Shown here: positions 35,658-46,721 of the stretch, in pieces
Position numbering within the stretch: the stretch's first letter is position 1
Layout: the number at the start of each line of letters is the position of its first letter
Origin: Bretschneidera sinensis
Taxonomy: Eukaryota > Streptophyta > Magnoliopsida > Brassicales > Akaniaceae
Assembly (NCBI GenBank): GCA_023935145.1
Contig: CM043700.1
Coordinates: 41,628,620 to 41,692,619 of the forward strand
DNA: 64,000 bases
Reading direction: 5' to 3'
Position numbers and translations under genes: made by a program
The notes under the pieces: model-generated
Told to the model about the DNA's origin: nothing
Database searches by the model: none
Seen by the model: the letters and a program-made list of their open reading frames with translations, nothing else

Positions 35658-36402
35658 GGGATCAAAAGAATACAATGTTTCCCATAAATAGATCAAAACC
35701 ACCAGGAATGCACCACCGAAGGGACTAAACAATACGATGTTTGCCTGCACGAAATTCATTTGAATCTTTACCAGCATGGAATTCAATTTGATTTAGAATT
35801 CAGAATTAGTCTTTCTTCAAATGACAAAGGGAGAAGGACCGCCAAAGGGACAAAAAAACATGTTGTTTACCATAATGAATTCAAGTGCAAATAGAATTCA
35901 GAATTAGTCTTTCCTTCAAAATACTAACAGAAATGCACCACCGAAGGGACAATAATACAACTTTTCCATCATGGAATTCAATTAGAATTAGAATTTAGAA
36001 TAAGCCTCTCGTCAGAAAACCAATGGACATGCACAATCAAAGGGACCAAAAGAATACAAATCTTTACATAAATAATTCAAAACCACCAGGAATGCACCAC
36101 CGAAGGGACAAAACAATATGCACAAAATTCATTTGAATCTTTACCAGCATGGAATTCAATTTTATTTAGAAAACAGAATTAGTCTTTCTTCTAAAGACAA
36201 AGGGACAAGGACCACCGATGGGACAAAAAAACATGATGTTCACCATACTGAATTCAAGTGCAAATAAAATTCAGAATTAGTCTTTCCTTCAAAAAACCAA
36301 CAGAAATGCACCACCGAAGGGACAATAATACAACTTTTCCAGCATGTAACTCAATTAGAATTAAAACTCATAATAAGTCTCACTTCAGAAAACCAACAGA
36401 CA

Positions 36403-36610
36403 TGAACAATGACAGTTATGTACCATAATCAATAGCAAGATATAGATAGGGGGGCATTGAATACATATGGTGAGCTATAACAATGGTTAAAGAGCCTAAC
36501 ATAGCTAGGTTAAGAGATAATTGAGCATGCAATGATGTTGTTAGGATTCCATATAGTCCTTTATGGCCTTGACATGTAAATGAACCTTTATGAACCTCTA
36601 AAATATCTTT
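36403..36610 (-). pseudogene. psaA: psaA fragment, copy 27
   Basis: 107-codon ORF at 36416-36739, ending YGT-stop like copy 21 but with a longer satellite-derived N-terminus. Confidence 0.88.
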
Positions 36611-37352
36611 GGGACCAACAGAATAGAATGTTTCCCATAAATAATTCAAAACCACCAGGAATGCACCACCGAAGGGACTAAACAATACGATGTTTATCTG
36701 CATGAAATTCATTTGAATCTTTGCCAGCATGGAATTCAATTTGATTTAGAATTCAGAATTAGTCTTTCTTCAAATGAAAAAGGGACAAGGACCACCGAAG
36801 GGACAAAAAAACATAATGTTTACCATAATGAATCCAAGTGCAAATAGAATTCAGAATTAGTCTTTCCTTCAAAAAACCAACAAAAATGCACCACCGAAGG
36901 GACAATAATACAACTTTTCCAGCATGAAATTCAATTAGAATTAGAATTTAGAATGTCTCTCGTCAGAAAACCAACGGATATTCACAATCGAAGGGACCAA
37001 AAGAATACAATTTTTCCCATAAATAATTGAAAACCACCAGGAATGCACCACTGAAGGGACAAAACAATATGCATGAATTTCATTTGAATCTTTACGAGCA
37101 AGGAATTCAATTTGATTTAGAATTCAGAATTAGTCTTTCTTCAAATCACAAAGGGACAAGGACCATCGAAGGGACAAAAAAACATAATGTTTACCATAAT
37201 GAATTCAAATGCAAATAGAATTCAGAATTAGTCTTTCCTTCAAAAAAAAACAGAAATGCACCGCCGAAGGGACAATAATACAACTTTTCCAACATGGAAT
37301 TCAATTAGAATTAAAACTCATAATAAGTGTCACTTCAAAAAACCAACAGACA

Positions 37353-37559
37353 TGAACAATGATAGTTCTGTACCATAATCAGTAGCTAGATATGAATAGG
37401 GGGCATGGAATACATATGGTGAGCTACAACAATGGTTAAAGAGCCTAACATAGCTAGGTTAAGAGATAATTGAGCATGTCATGATGTTGTTAGGATTTCA
37501 TATAGTCCTTTATGGCCTTGACCTATAAATGGACCTATATGAACCTCTAAAATATCTTT
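37353..37559 (-). pseudogene. psaA: psaA fragment, copy 28 (nonsense)
   Basis: Last psaA copy before the array edge. TGG to TGA at the same Trp as copy 15. ORF 37479-37688 ends at TTS. Confidence 0.87.
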
Positions 37560-38225
37560 GGGACTAAAAGAATACAATATTTCCCATAAATAATTCAAAA
37601 CCACCAGGAGAGTACCACCGAAGGGACAAAACAATACGATGTTTGTCTGCATGAAATTCATTTGAATCTTTGCCAGCATGGAATTCAATTTGAATTAGAA
37701 TTCAGAATTAGTCTTTCTTCAAATGACAAAGGGACAAGGACCACCGAAGGGACAAAAAAACATAATGTTTACCATAATAAATTCAAGTGCAAATAAAATT
37801 CAGAATTAGTTTTTCCTTCAAAAAACCAACAGAAAAGCACCACCGAAGGGACAATAATACAACTTTTCCAGCATGGAATTCAATGAGAAAAGAATTTAGA
37901 ATAAGTCTCTCGTCAGAAAACCAACGGTCATGCACAATTGAAGGGACCAAAAGAATACAACGTTTCCCATAAATAATTCAAAACCACCAAGAATGCACCA
38001 CCGAAGGGACAAAACAATATGCATAAAATTCATTTGAATCTTTACCAACATGGAATTCAATTTGATTTAGAATTCAGAATTAGTTTTTCTTCAAATGACA
38101 AAGGGACGAGGATCACCGAAGGGACGAAAAAACATAATGTTTACCATAATGAATTCAAGTGCAAATTAGAATTCGGAATTAGTCTTTCTTTTAGAAAACC
38201 AACAGGAATGCACCACTGAAAGGAC

Positions 38226-39572
38226 CAAAGAATACGATGTTTGTCAACATGAAAATCATTTGAATCTTTGCCAACATGGAATTCATATAGAATTAGAATT
38301 CAAAGTTGATATTTCTTCAAAAAACAAAGGGACATGGACCATCAAAGGTACAAAAAAAAACAATGTTTCTCATAATGAATTCAACTGTAATTAGAATTCA
38401 GAATTAATCTTTCCTTCAGAAAACTAACAGAAAGGCACCATCGGGACAAAATAATACAATCTTTCCCATAATAGAATTCAATTAGAATTAGAATTCATTA
38501 TAAACCTTGCTTCAGAAAACCAACATGCAGGCACCACCGAAGGGACCAATAGAATACAATGTTTCCCATAAATAGTTCAATTGAAATTAGAATTCAATAA
38601 GTCTTTCCTTCATAAAACCAACAGGAAGGCCAACCGAAAGGACAAGAATACAATGTTAGCATGGAATTCTTTTGAATCCTTGCCAATATGGAATTCAATT
38701 AGAATTAGAATTCTGAATTAGTCTTTCTTCAGAAAACCAACAGAAATGAACCACCGAAGGCACAAAATAATACAATCTTTCTCAATAATGAATTCAATTA
38801 GAATTCAGAATAAGACTTTCCTTCCGCCTTCAGAAAACCAACTGAAAAGCACCACCGAAGGGACAAGAATATAATGTTCCTAAGCATTGAATTCATTTGC
38901 AACTAGAATTCAAAATTATTTTTCTTTCAGAATTGAATTCATTTGCAACTAGAATTCAAAATTATTTTTTCTTTCAGAAAGCCAGTGAAAAGGCATTATG
39001 AAGGGACAAAAGTATAATGTTTGCCGGGATGGAATTCAATTGTGCCTAGAATTTAGAATTAGTACAATGACCAAGCACCAACGAAGCGGCAAAATAATAC
39101 AATCTTGGCTAGCATGGAATTCAATTAGAATTTAGAATAAGTCTTTCTTTAGAAAACAAAGGGACAAGCACCACCAAAGGGATAGAAAAACATAATGTTT
39201 TCAAGAATGAATTCAATTGCAATTAGAATTCAAAATCAATCTTTCCTTCGTAAAACCAACTAAAGGCACCACAGAAGAGACAAAATAATACAATCTTTGC
39301 CAGCATGAAATTCAATTAGAATTTGAATTCAAAATTAGTCTTTCTTCAGAAAACAAAGGGACAGACACCACCAAAGGGGGAAAAAATACAATGTTTCCCA
39401 TAATGAATTCAATTACAATTAGAATTCATAACTGGTCTTCCATCAAAAAACCAAATGAAAGGCACCATCGAAGAGAAAAAATACAATGTTTCCCATAATG
39501 AATTCAATTGCAATTAAAATTCAGAATTTGTATTTCCTTTAGAAAACCCCGGAAAGGAACCACCGAAGTATT
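38226..39572. repeat. degenerate satellite edge without psaA
   Basis: Strongly diverged monomers of about 95-100 bp with the same core words (GAATTCAATTAGAATTAG, AACCAACAG, CACCACCGAAGGGAC, ATACAATGTTTCCCATAA) but no clear A-B-C-D order and no psaA. A 51-bp local duplication (ATTCATTTGCAACTAGAATTC repeated) is at about 38888-38985. This fits an older array flank where homogenisation has stopped. Confidence 0.8.
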
Positions 39573-40075
39573 TTTATAATAACATTATATTTTTATAATA
39601 TTAATAATAATGATAATGATAATTATTATCATTATAATTATTATTATTATAATTATAATTATAATTATGATGATAATAATAACAATAATTATTATTTAAT
39701 CATATTAAAATAGGAATTATAATAATAATAAATAATTATAATTATAATGATAGTAAATGTAATAATACTTTTAATGATTATGATAAAATAATTAAATAGT
39801 AATAATTATAATAATGATAATGTAAATAACTATTATTACTATAATATTTATATTAATATATAATATATTAATAATGATAATAATTATTATAATAATACTG
39901 ATAATAATCGTATAATATAATTATATTAATGATAATAATGATGCTTATAATATTGATTATTAATTATAATAATAATTATTATAATTATGATGATAAAAGT
40001 AATAATTTCATAATAACTATTATTTATTATTATAATAATTATAATAGTAAAAAATATAATAATAATAATTAAATT
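39573..40075. repeat. AT-only microsatellite-like stretch
   Basis: About 500 bp composed almost wholly of A and T in TAA, TAAT and ATTATA words with rare G or C. Directly abuts the degenerate satellite edge. Confidence 0.9.
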
Positions 40076-42607
40076 TTAGTGTTTGTAAAGAAATTAGAGA
40101 TTATTAAGAATGATGAATAGTAATAGTGTATTTTATATTTTGGTAATTAAACTTCTTATCACACTTTAGCCTCAATCCAACAATCTCGTAAACCAAACAT
40201 AGGATTAAGGTTACCTCTTTAATCTCTCATTATCCTATCATATGTTAATTCTAATCATATCTCACTATAATCTTGAACCAAACAGACGCAAGTAACAATC
40301 AAATCATCATCCAATAATTCAACACCCTAAACTCTTTAAACAACAAAGTGTTTTAAATGGAGGCAGCAAGTTTCTACAAAAACCAATAAATGGAAATTAT
40401 AAAATTAACTTTTAGTGAGAGAAGGGAATACCCTTGAATGCTCATGCAATCATCGAAAGCTCCCTACCAAAGCCTCCAACCCAAGTTACTAAAGATGAAA
40501 TATCTGCTTGAGACCTATAAAATCAACAAATTTTCTAAAAAAATAAATAAATAAATTTAACTGTGTATAAACTTGTATATAATGCAAAAAACAATGCTTG
40601 GGAATGAGTGGAATCAAAGTATAGAAAGTAGAAGTTTACAATGAACTTTATGAGCATTGAAGCATCTCATTCTTCCCCTTGATAGGCTACCCTCTCAAAT
40701 AGCATATGATTATCAAAGGGGAATTTCCTATCCTTCCCCTTAACGGCTTACCCTCCTAAATGTTATACAAAAGAACAAGAGATGTTCCAGCTCTACAATA
40801 CACAATAAAGAAATCATCCTTCAATATAAACAAAACAAAAAAAATTCAAATTTTCTCCAATACAAGATGTATATTATTTTTCAGCAAAGGGTAAGCCACA
40901 TTATTTACATGCCAAACTTTCTTTCTTCTTGGAAGTATCTACATGCCAAAATTTAAGAATAAGTGCCAATGTCACTATGCTTCTGATTGTTGAAGTTATG
41001 ATTAATCTAGATAATTTTTCCTAAAAAATTAATAACATAAAAAGACATGACATTAGTTGTTGCATTGACAATTTATTTCGCCTTATACTCTGATTTCTAT
41101 GTAATACTGTTTAAAAAAAAGTAAAAAGAAAATGGAATAACCTTCAAGAACGTGTTGCACAATATATATTAGGTACTCACAACAAATGACAAAAATGAGC
41201 CTAAACTGAAACTTAGTGGGGTTTTAAACAAATGTCTAGTTAGGTAGCTTCCTTTGACAACAACTTTGATTGCGTTAAACCTTCAAATCGATTATAAATT
41301 TATATTTTATAATCAAAGCACCAAATGATAATTTTTGTTATTTCCTAAAGTAGTTGACACATCTAAACTTCTAAGACCTTGAAACACACTAGCTATCATC
41401 ATTCCTTTTGTTTAAGAATCCACCACAACATAGTTTAGGAAGATTGAATTATTAATGACTCATTAACTAAATTAACTTCACTTTGAATATTTTGTTTACT
41501 ACATTGTGTTTTGCTTCAAAGATAGTGTACATAACATTATGAAGTTAAAACACCCACTTTAAACATCTTATGGGCTCGATTTACACCACAAATGATTATC
41601 ATATCATTATTACAGATTATTTTGAAGCAAAAAGACTCATCTTGATCAAAGCCTTCTGGCTTAGTAGTTATTTCCGAATCCTCCATATAAGAGATCTGGA
41701 TCCGATCTCCCTCCCACCAATGTACCAAAAAAAGAAGACTCATCTTACACATCATGCCTACTCTATAGACACCACGGTTGATTATCATATCATTAGTCAA
41801 TTCAGTACCTCTAAAAGTCTACATACTACCTTGAAACTACATTTATGCATCCCCATCAGCAATAACAAAAATAGGAAAACATCTCACTTCAAAAGATTTA
41901 AATTTCAAGCAATCCGTAACTTCTCGCTTTCACTAACAGAAAACAAAATACCTGAATCAACTGCAATGAAACGTATTACATCCCTTTCATATCTACTAAA
42001 ATTCAGAAGTAACAAGAATTCTTTAAGAGCCGAAGTACTCCTCATGGAAATAAAATTTCAATCCTACTTGCTGGAAGCAGAAAAACAGTTTTGAAAATAT
42101 GCTTTTGACTTAATAGAACCAATAGTTAAAAAGTTCATACATCTTTTTCTTGGTCGTGCTAGAAAAAATAAAAGGATAGAACAACCATGAAACTTCCATA
42201 ATATTTAAACTTAATATGATGAGAAAGAGGTAATATGCCAACTCAAAAGTGTGGACAGTTGCATCAAAAAGGAAAACAATGGAATGCACCATATGGAAAA
42301 TATGTTTTAGTGGTGTACTACTTCAAGCAGTGATATATGAAGGAAATAACTCAATTGTGGTCCTCTACAGTAAGCTATTTCAAGAGAAATGCAACACCAT
42401 CATTTTCTTCTCAAAGAAAGATATCAACTTAAATTCTGCACAAATATCACCTTGACAAGTGTGGTGTCCAATGAAGTCCAAAATCATTATATGAAACAAG
42501 TATTGTGCAATTTATCAGCAAATTCATGTTATGTAACCGTCATTTCATATCCTATTGAGAATGGGACAACAAAGAAACATGTTGCAAAACTGTTTTATTT
42601 TCAATAA
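40076..42607. other. AT-rich non-repetitive stretch, no recognised gene
   Basis: I recognise no protein here. The longest ORF (41570-42094, plus strand, 174 codons) has no familiar motif and lies opposite another open frame, and its composition is that of intergenic DNA. A minus-strand stretch at about 40480-40520 (reading QADISSLVTWVGGFGREL after an AG) could be a decayed exon, but I cannot name it. Two related words (TTCCCCTTGATAGGCTACCCTC at 40673 and a TTCCCCTTAACGGCTTACCC form at 40735) repeat about 60 bp apart. Confidence 0.5.
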
Positions 42608-42812
42608 GCTACACATTGGGAGGACAGTTGGATTGTAGCTTCAGCAGATTGACTAAAGGAAAACAATAAGAAAACAAAAATAAATCATAATTTGTGTACA
42701 AAGAACATACACAACTGATTACTTTGAAAATACCTGCGCAAATTTTATATCATTGGCCCTCCTCGCTGCACCACCAACATAAAAAGATCTACAAATGGAG
42801 AAAAAGATCTCC
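42608..42812 (-). pseudogene. second ZDP/PNKP-like exon fragment
   Basis: Homologous to 19727-19980 in the array (shared GGGAGGACAGTTGG, AACATAAAAAGATC and other blocks), same orientation. The minus strand at 42787-42734 reads SFYVGGAARRANDIKFAQ, then GTATTT. This again corresponds to the FVGDAAGR exon of a polynucleotide 3'-phosphatase, here with a small internal deletion but no stop. Only this exon and its flanking intron-like DNA are present, so it is a fragment. Confidence 0.6.
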
Positions 42813-43340
42813 CAGGTCAATATGTGCGTAGTTATTCAGTTAACATGGGCGTAGTTATGTTAAGAAACCATGAATGAAAACAAGAGGGCCTTAGTGGGCC
42901 AATATGGATAGAGAACATGCTTCTGTACTGCAATGGTATGCGCTCCTGCATTTCAAATAGAATAAAAAGAAAACGATCGCAACAGCGAGAAACAAGAAGC
43001 TGATTGTTGTCTCAATACGATGAGAGGAAAGATCTTGATCAAGATAACTCGTTTTAGGAGACAACGAAAACACTTCCTTCACGGTGTGTAGTAAACGGGG
43101 TTTGTGATTTTCAATATTAGTCCTCCAAAAATCGTATATATATATATACATACATTTTTTTCAATTTACATTCAACTTAGAAATCCAACAAAAATTAACT
43201 CAATCACCCTCCACCCCAAAAAAAAAAAAAAAATCAGAAATATCCAATGTTTTTATTTTATAGATTCCATTTGAGCTATATAAAAATATATCAACTTGTT
43301 TTGAAATACATTTAAATGTCTATAAATGTGTATAAGAATT
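42813..43340. other. AT-rich spacer
   Basis: No gene recognised. Contains a short TA/CATA run (43134-43155) and an A16 run near 43217. Confidence 0.5.
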
Positions 43341-43615
43341 TACCAAAAAATTGAGGAGAACACAGGGGTGGCTGATGGTGGACAGATTGCATTTTCCGGC
43401 CACACCATGGTCGGATTTCTCTTTGCCCATGGATCTCTTCCTTCACGCCAACAAAGAGAAAATATAACTAAATTTTTCGAGAGAGGGAGAGATGGACGCG
43501 AGAGAGTGATACCGGGAGAGAACAGAGGAGGAGGGGGAGGAAATCGGAGAGAGAGATCAGTTTTCTGGAAGAACAAGAAATCTCTCCCTCTCTTTATTTT
43601 CTTTCTTTCTTTCTT
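43341..43615. repeat. 275-bp tandem duplication, copy 1
   Basis: Starts TACCAAAAAATTGAGGAGAA and contains GCATTTTCCGGCCACACC, TTTCTCTTTGCCCATGGATC and a purine-rich GAGAGAGGGAGAG tract. Overlapping ORFs on both strands (119 and 112 codons) are low-complexity by-products. Confidence 0.8.
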
Positions 43616-43890
43616 TACCAAAAATTTAAGGAGGACACAGTGGTGGTTGATGGTGGCCGAACTGCATTTTCCGGCCACACCTTAATCTGATTTCTCTTTG
43701 CCCATGGATCTCGTCCTTCACGGCAAAAGAGAGAAAATAGAACTAATATTTTCAATAGTGAGAGAGGGAAACGAGAGAGTGAGACCGATAGAGAATAGAG
43801 GAAATCGGAGAGAGAGAAGACAAGGAGAAAGATAGGTTTTTGGGAACAAGAAGACGTTTCTCCTTCTCTTTATTTTCTCTCTCTCTTTCA
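43616..43890. repeat. 275-bp tandem duplication, copy 2
   Basis: Same order of blocks as copy 1 (TACCAAAAATTTAAGGAGGA, GCATTTTCCGGCCACACC, CCCATGGATCTCGTCC), with roughly 15-20% differences by eye. Confidence 0.8.
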
Positions 43891-45019
43891 GAAGATTCTG
43901 GACCTCAAAAAAAATATGACTGAGAATGCCCTGACTGCCTTGAACATACTGGGCATATTGCTAGTCTTGGGCTCATGGCAATATGGCATAGGTATGAAAT
44001 TTGAATTGGGCCATTTCAAGATTTCTTTCATATTATTTAACTTAAAAAATATTTTATACTTAATATACTTGTGACTGGCTTAAAGTAAAATGTTTAGAAT
44101 ATTAATATTTTAAATAATTTACATATAATAAATATATAAAAATTAAAAAATCAAAATATATCTTTTTTACTTAATCTAATTATATTATACATATGCTTTA
44201 ATATTTGAGTGGTGTATTTATCCTTTTTTAAATTATCCATTATAAGTACTTGATACTAGTAAAATAACATACAAACTTAATATCAAATAACTGTAAACAT
44301 TAAAGACTTTGTTCATTCTTTTTTTTTTTAATTCTTGTTTTTCAACTCGTGACGTATACCCATAAGTTGAGACACCATTTAATTTTGTAAGCGAATACTA
44401 AGTTTGTTGGTTTTCTTTATTATTAGAAGTAAGTTTATGATAAAATAGTAATAACATTTTTTCAATAGGACACCCATTACAAATCAATTTAATAAAAAAA
44501 TTAATTTACATAATTCATACCTTTAATAAATAAAAAATAAAGTTCTTATGAAAAAACATACACATAAAATAATAAATCCATTTTCATAAAAATACATATT
44601 TTCTGTGTGACCTCCTAAAAAATATAGTTCAGAATCCGTCAATATGTATGTGAGTAGGAATTAAGGGTATGTACGTTAGATATTCGCTATAAAATAAATA
44701 AAAAATAAATACAATAATTTGCTCATCTAATAAACATGGTCAGCTAATCATTAATAAAATAAAACAATAATTCAATCGTATCTTTTTTAAAGTGAAAGAG
44801 AATTTTTTGTCCTCATCGATATGGAAAAGCATGATTCGATTTAAATAAGTAAAAAATATCTTAAATTTAAGTGTAATAATTTTTTATTAATTTAATAAAT
44901 TTAATTACAAATTGATCACTTGTTTGTGTAAAAACTTGTTCGCATAGAATAATTATTTTTTTTATTCTGTAAACAACTTGTTTATATATATAATAAAACT
45001 AAATCTTAATTATTTGAAG
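43891..45019. other. AT-rich intergenic stretch
   Basis: No gene or mobile element recognised. From about 44960 it matches 45838-45895, marking the left limb of a local duplication. Confidence 0.5.
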
Positions 45020-45455
45020 TAGGAGTGTGCAAACGGTCAAAATAGTCGGTTAAAAATTTTAATTGATTTTTTTGGGTCAAATTTTTTTAACCATTTCAAC
45101 CGAATTAATCTAAGTATTTCAACATTAACCGATTAAATTAATTTCGGTCGGTATGGTCGGTTAATCAGTTAACTGATACTGTTTATATAATTAAGTTTTT
45201 TTAATTTATTATATATTATATATTTAATTTATACTTAATATTTTTTTAGCTTATTATATATTATATTTATATTTAACATATTATTAATATTAATTATTTT
45301 TCTAATCGGTTAAACGGTCGAAAGAGATAAAAAAATTTAACTATTAACGAACCAATTAACTGATATATCTTATTTTGTTAACATATTTAATCAATTAACC
45401 AAATCGGATCGATATAGTCGGTTAATCGATTTTAACCGTTTAGTGAACATTCCTA
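45020..45455. mobile_element. hAT-like MITE
   Basis: 436 bp with imperfect terminal inverted repeats: TAGGAGTGTGCAAACGGT at the left and ACCGTTTAGTGAACATTCCTA at the right. It is flanked by an 8-bp direct repeat with one mismatch, ATTTGAAG (45012-45019) and ATTTGAGG (45456-45463). The 8-bp TSD points to hAT. Inside are repeated GGTTAA and CGGTCGGT words, no ORF. A paralogous stretch at 45871-45900 reads TTAATTATTTGAGTATACTA, an empty site without the element. Confidence 0.75.
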
Positions 45456-46053
45456 ATTTGAGGAAACTAAAGTGTTAATTTAATTGATTTAGTTACATAA
45501 TAATTTATTCTTTCACAAAATAACTTGTTTATATAAAATAATATTTTTTTGTCAAAATCCTAATTTTAAAAGGAAAAGAAAAGATAATTATCAAGTACGG
45601 GTATTTTTTCTAGTGATATCAATTGGTGAGATACTACTTTTACATGTGTGAAAATGCATACCTAAATATTCTTCTAATTATAATTGAATTGTTTGATTGT
45701 AGAATATAGATTATAGATACTATAATTAAGTTTGTTTATTATACTTAACTTGCTTAGATTTTTAACATTGGACTTCTATTGAGTGAGCTTTGCTATTTTG
45801 GGTTTTATATAGTCCAAATAATTATAGTTATAATTTTTTCTTCTATAAATAACTTTTTTTTTATATAGAGTAAAACTAAATCTTAATTATTTGAGTATAC
45901 TAAAAAAATTAATTTAATGATTTAATCATATTTTAATTTATTGTAAAAAAAAAAAAAAAAAACTTGTTTATGTCAAGTAGTGAATTTTTTGTAAACAATT
46001 ACTTATAAAAAATCCTAATTTTAAAAGGAAAAGAAAAGATATTGTTAAATACA
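45456..46053. repeat. AT-rich local duplicate
   Basis: 45463-45600 is paralogous to 45896-46050 (shared AACTTGTTTAT and CCTAATTTTAAAAGGAAAAG, then AAAAGATA), continuing the left limb at 44960-45019. An A/T-rich spacer of about 240 bp separates the copies. The similarity stops at about 46051, where the Tat-type LTR begins. Confidence 0.65.
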
Positions 46054-46643
46054 TGTGATACTGCCATAAATAGGAAGGCAACATGTGGACCCTCTTGATG
46101 ACAGGACACAAGGAAACACGTGGACAATCCAGGACCAAATAACTAAGCCTTCAGGTCATAAACCGCCCTTCAGGGCTCCATCACCCATAGTTGGGCCTCC
46201 ACATCATAACCGCCCTCCAGACCATCATTGCCTAGCTAAGTTGGGATGTCAAGTCAGCAGACTACCTTAGGCACATGAACGGCTCCTGATCGAACCAACA
46301 AGGCAAAAGCCCCAGTAAACGGCCCTCAGCCACCAAGCTGGACCTCCTAGGCATCATTGGCTGAACCAATTAGGGGCATCATATCACCACTGCCCTAGGA
46401 CAAACACCGCCTCCAAAGCCCTATAAAAAAAAGGTCAGGTATGCATTCAAAAAGATCAGACTTTTCACAACAAAAACAAGGGAATGCTCATCCCCTACAT
46501 ACACCTTATCACGCTCTAACTTAAGCTTCAGAGCATCCCCGGAGGCAACCCTCTTGCGACCCCATAGCTCATATCTCTTTCCCTATGCAGGTATATCCGA
46601 GGCCCGGCCTCCAGCTCAGCAAAACACATTTTTGGCATCAACA
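46054..46643 (+). repeat. 5' LTR of Tat-type element 4
   Basis: Begins TGTGATACTGCC, ends GGCATCAACA. TATAAA near 46423 (CCCTATAAAAAAAAGG) serves as the TATA box. The left boundary is supported by a paralogous flank (45586-45600) that diverges at this point; the TSD cannot be checked because the 3' LTR is outside the window. Confidence 0.65.
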
Positions 46644-46646
46644 GAT

Positions 46647-46664
46647 TGGCGTCATCCGTGATAA
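46647..46664 (+). promoter_or_regulatory. degenerate primer-binding site of element 4
   Basis: TGGCGTCATCCGTGATAA directly after the LTR resembles the TGGCGCCGTCTGTGGGAA sequence common after Tat-type LTRs, with several changes. Confidence 0.45.
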
Positions 46665-46721
46665 ACCACCATCTCTCGCTGGCAGTAACAGCGAAGAAGT
46701 TTAAAGAACTCATTTATTGCC

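Larger units (their letters stand above)
32146..36690. repeat. 4.54-kb array segment, second copy
   Basis: Contains psaA copies 22-27 in the same order, spacing and lesion pattern as 27590-32145. The main differences are scattered single bases and a deletion of about 21 bp in copy 22. Confidence 0.85.
20369..38225. repeat. psaA-bearing satellite array, main block
   Basis: 17.9 kb of the A-B-C-D higher-order satellite with psaA copies 8-28. Spacing between psaA copies falls mainly into two classes, about 570-580 bp (adjacent psaA units) and 910-955 bp (one psaA-free unit between). One gap of 1671 bp equals one psaA unit plus three psaA-free units. Units with psaA also have a longer monomer D (extra CGATGTTTGTCTG). 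Copy 11 is truncated by a rearrangement at 22928. All units have the same orientation. Confidence 0.9.

Noticed and set aside
40141..40340. Possible MITE with ACCAAACA ends
   Set aside because: The two ACCAAACA words are in the same orientation, not inverted, and no target-site duplication is visible.
41570..42094. 174-codon plus-strand ORF
   Set aside because: No recognisable motif, AT-rich composition, and an overlapping antisense ORF at 41537-41800. I could not support it as a gene.
43326..43685. Overlapping 119-codon (plus) and 112-codon (minus) ORFs
   Set aside because: They span a purine-rich tandem duplication and encode low-complexity Arg/Gly or Pro/Ser stretches.
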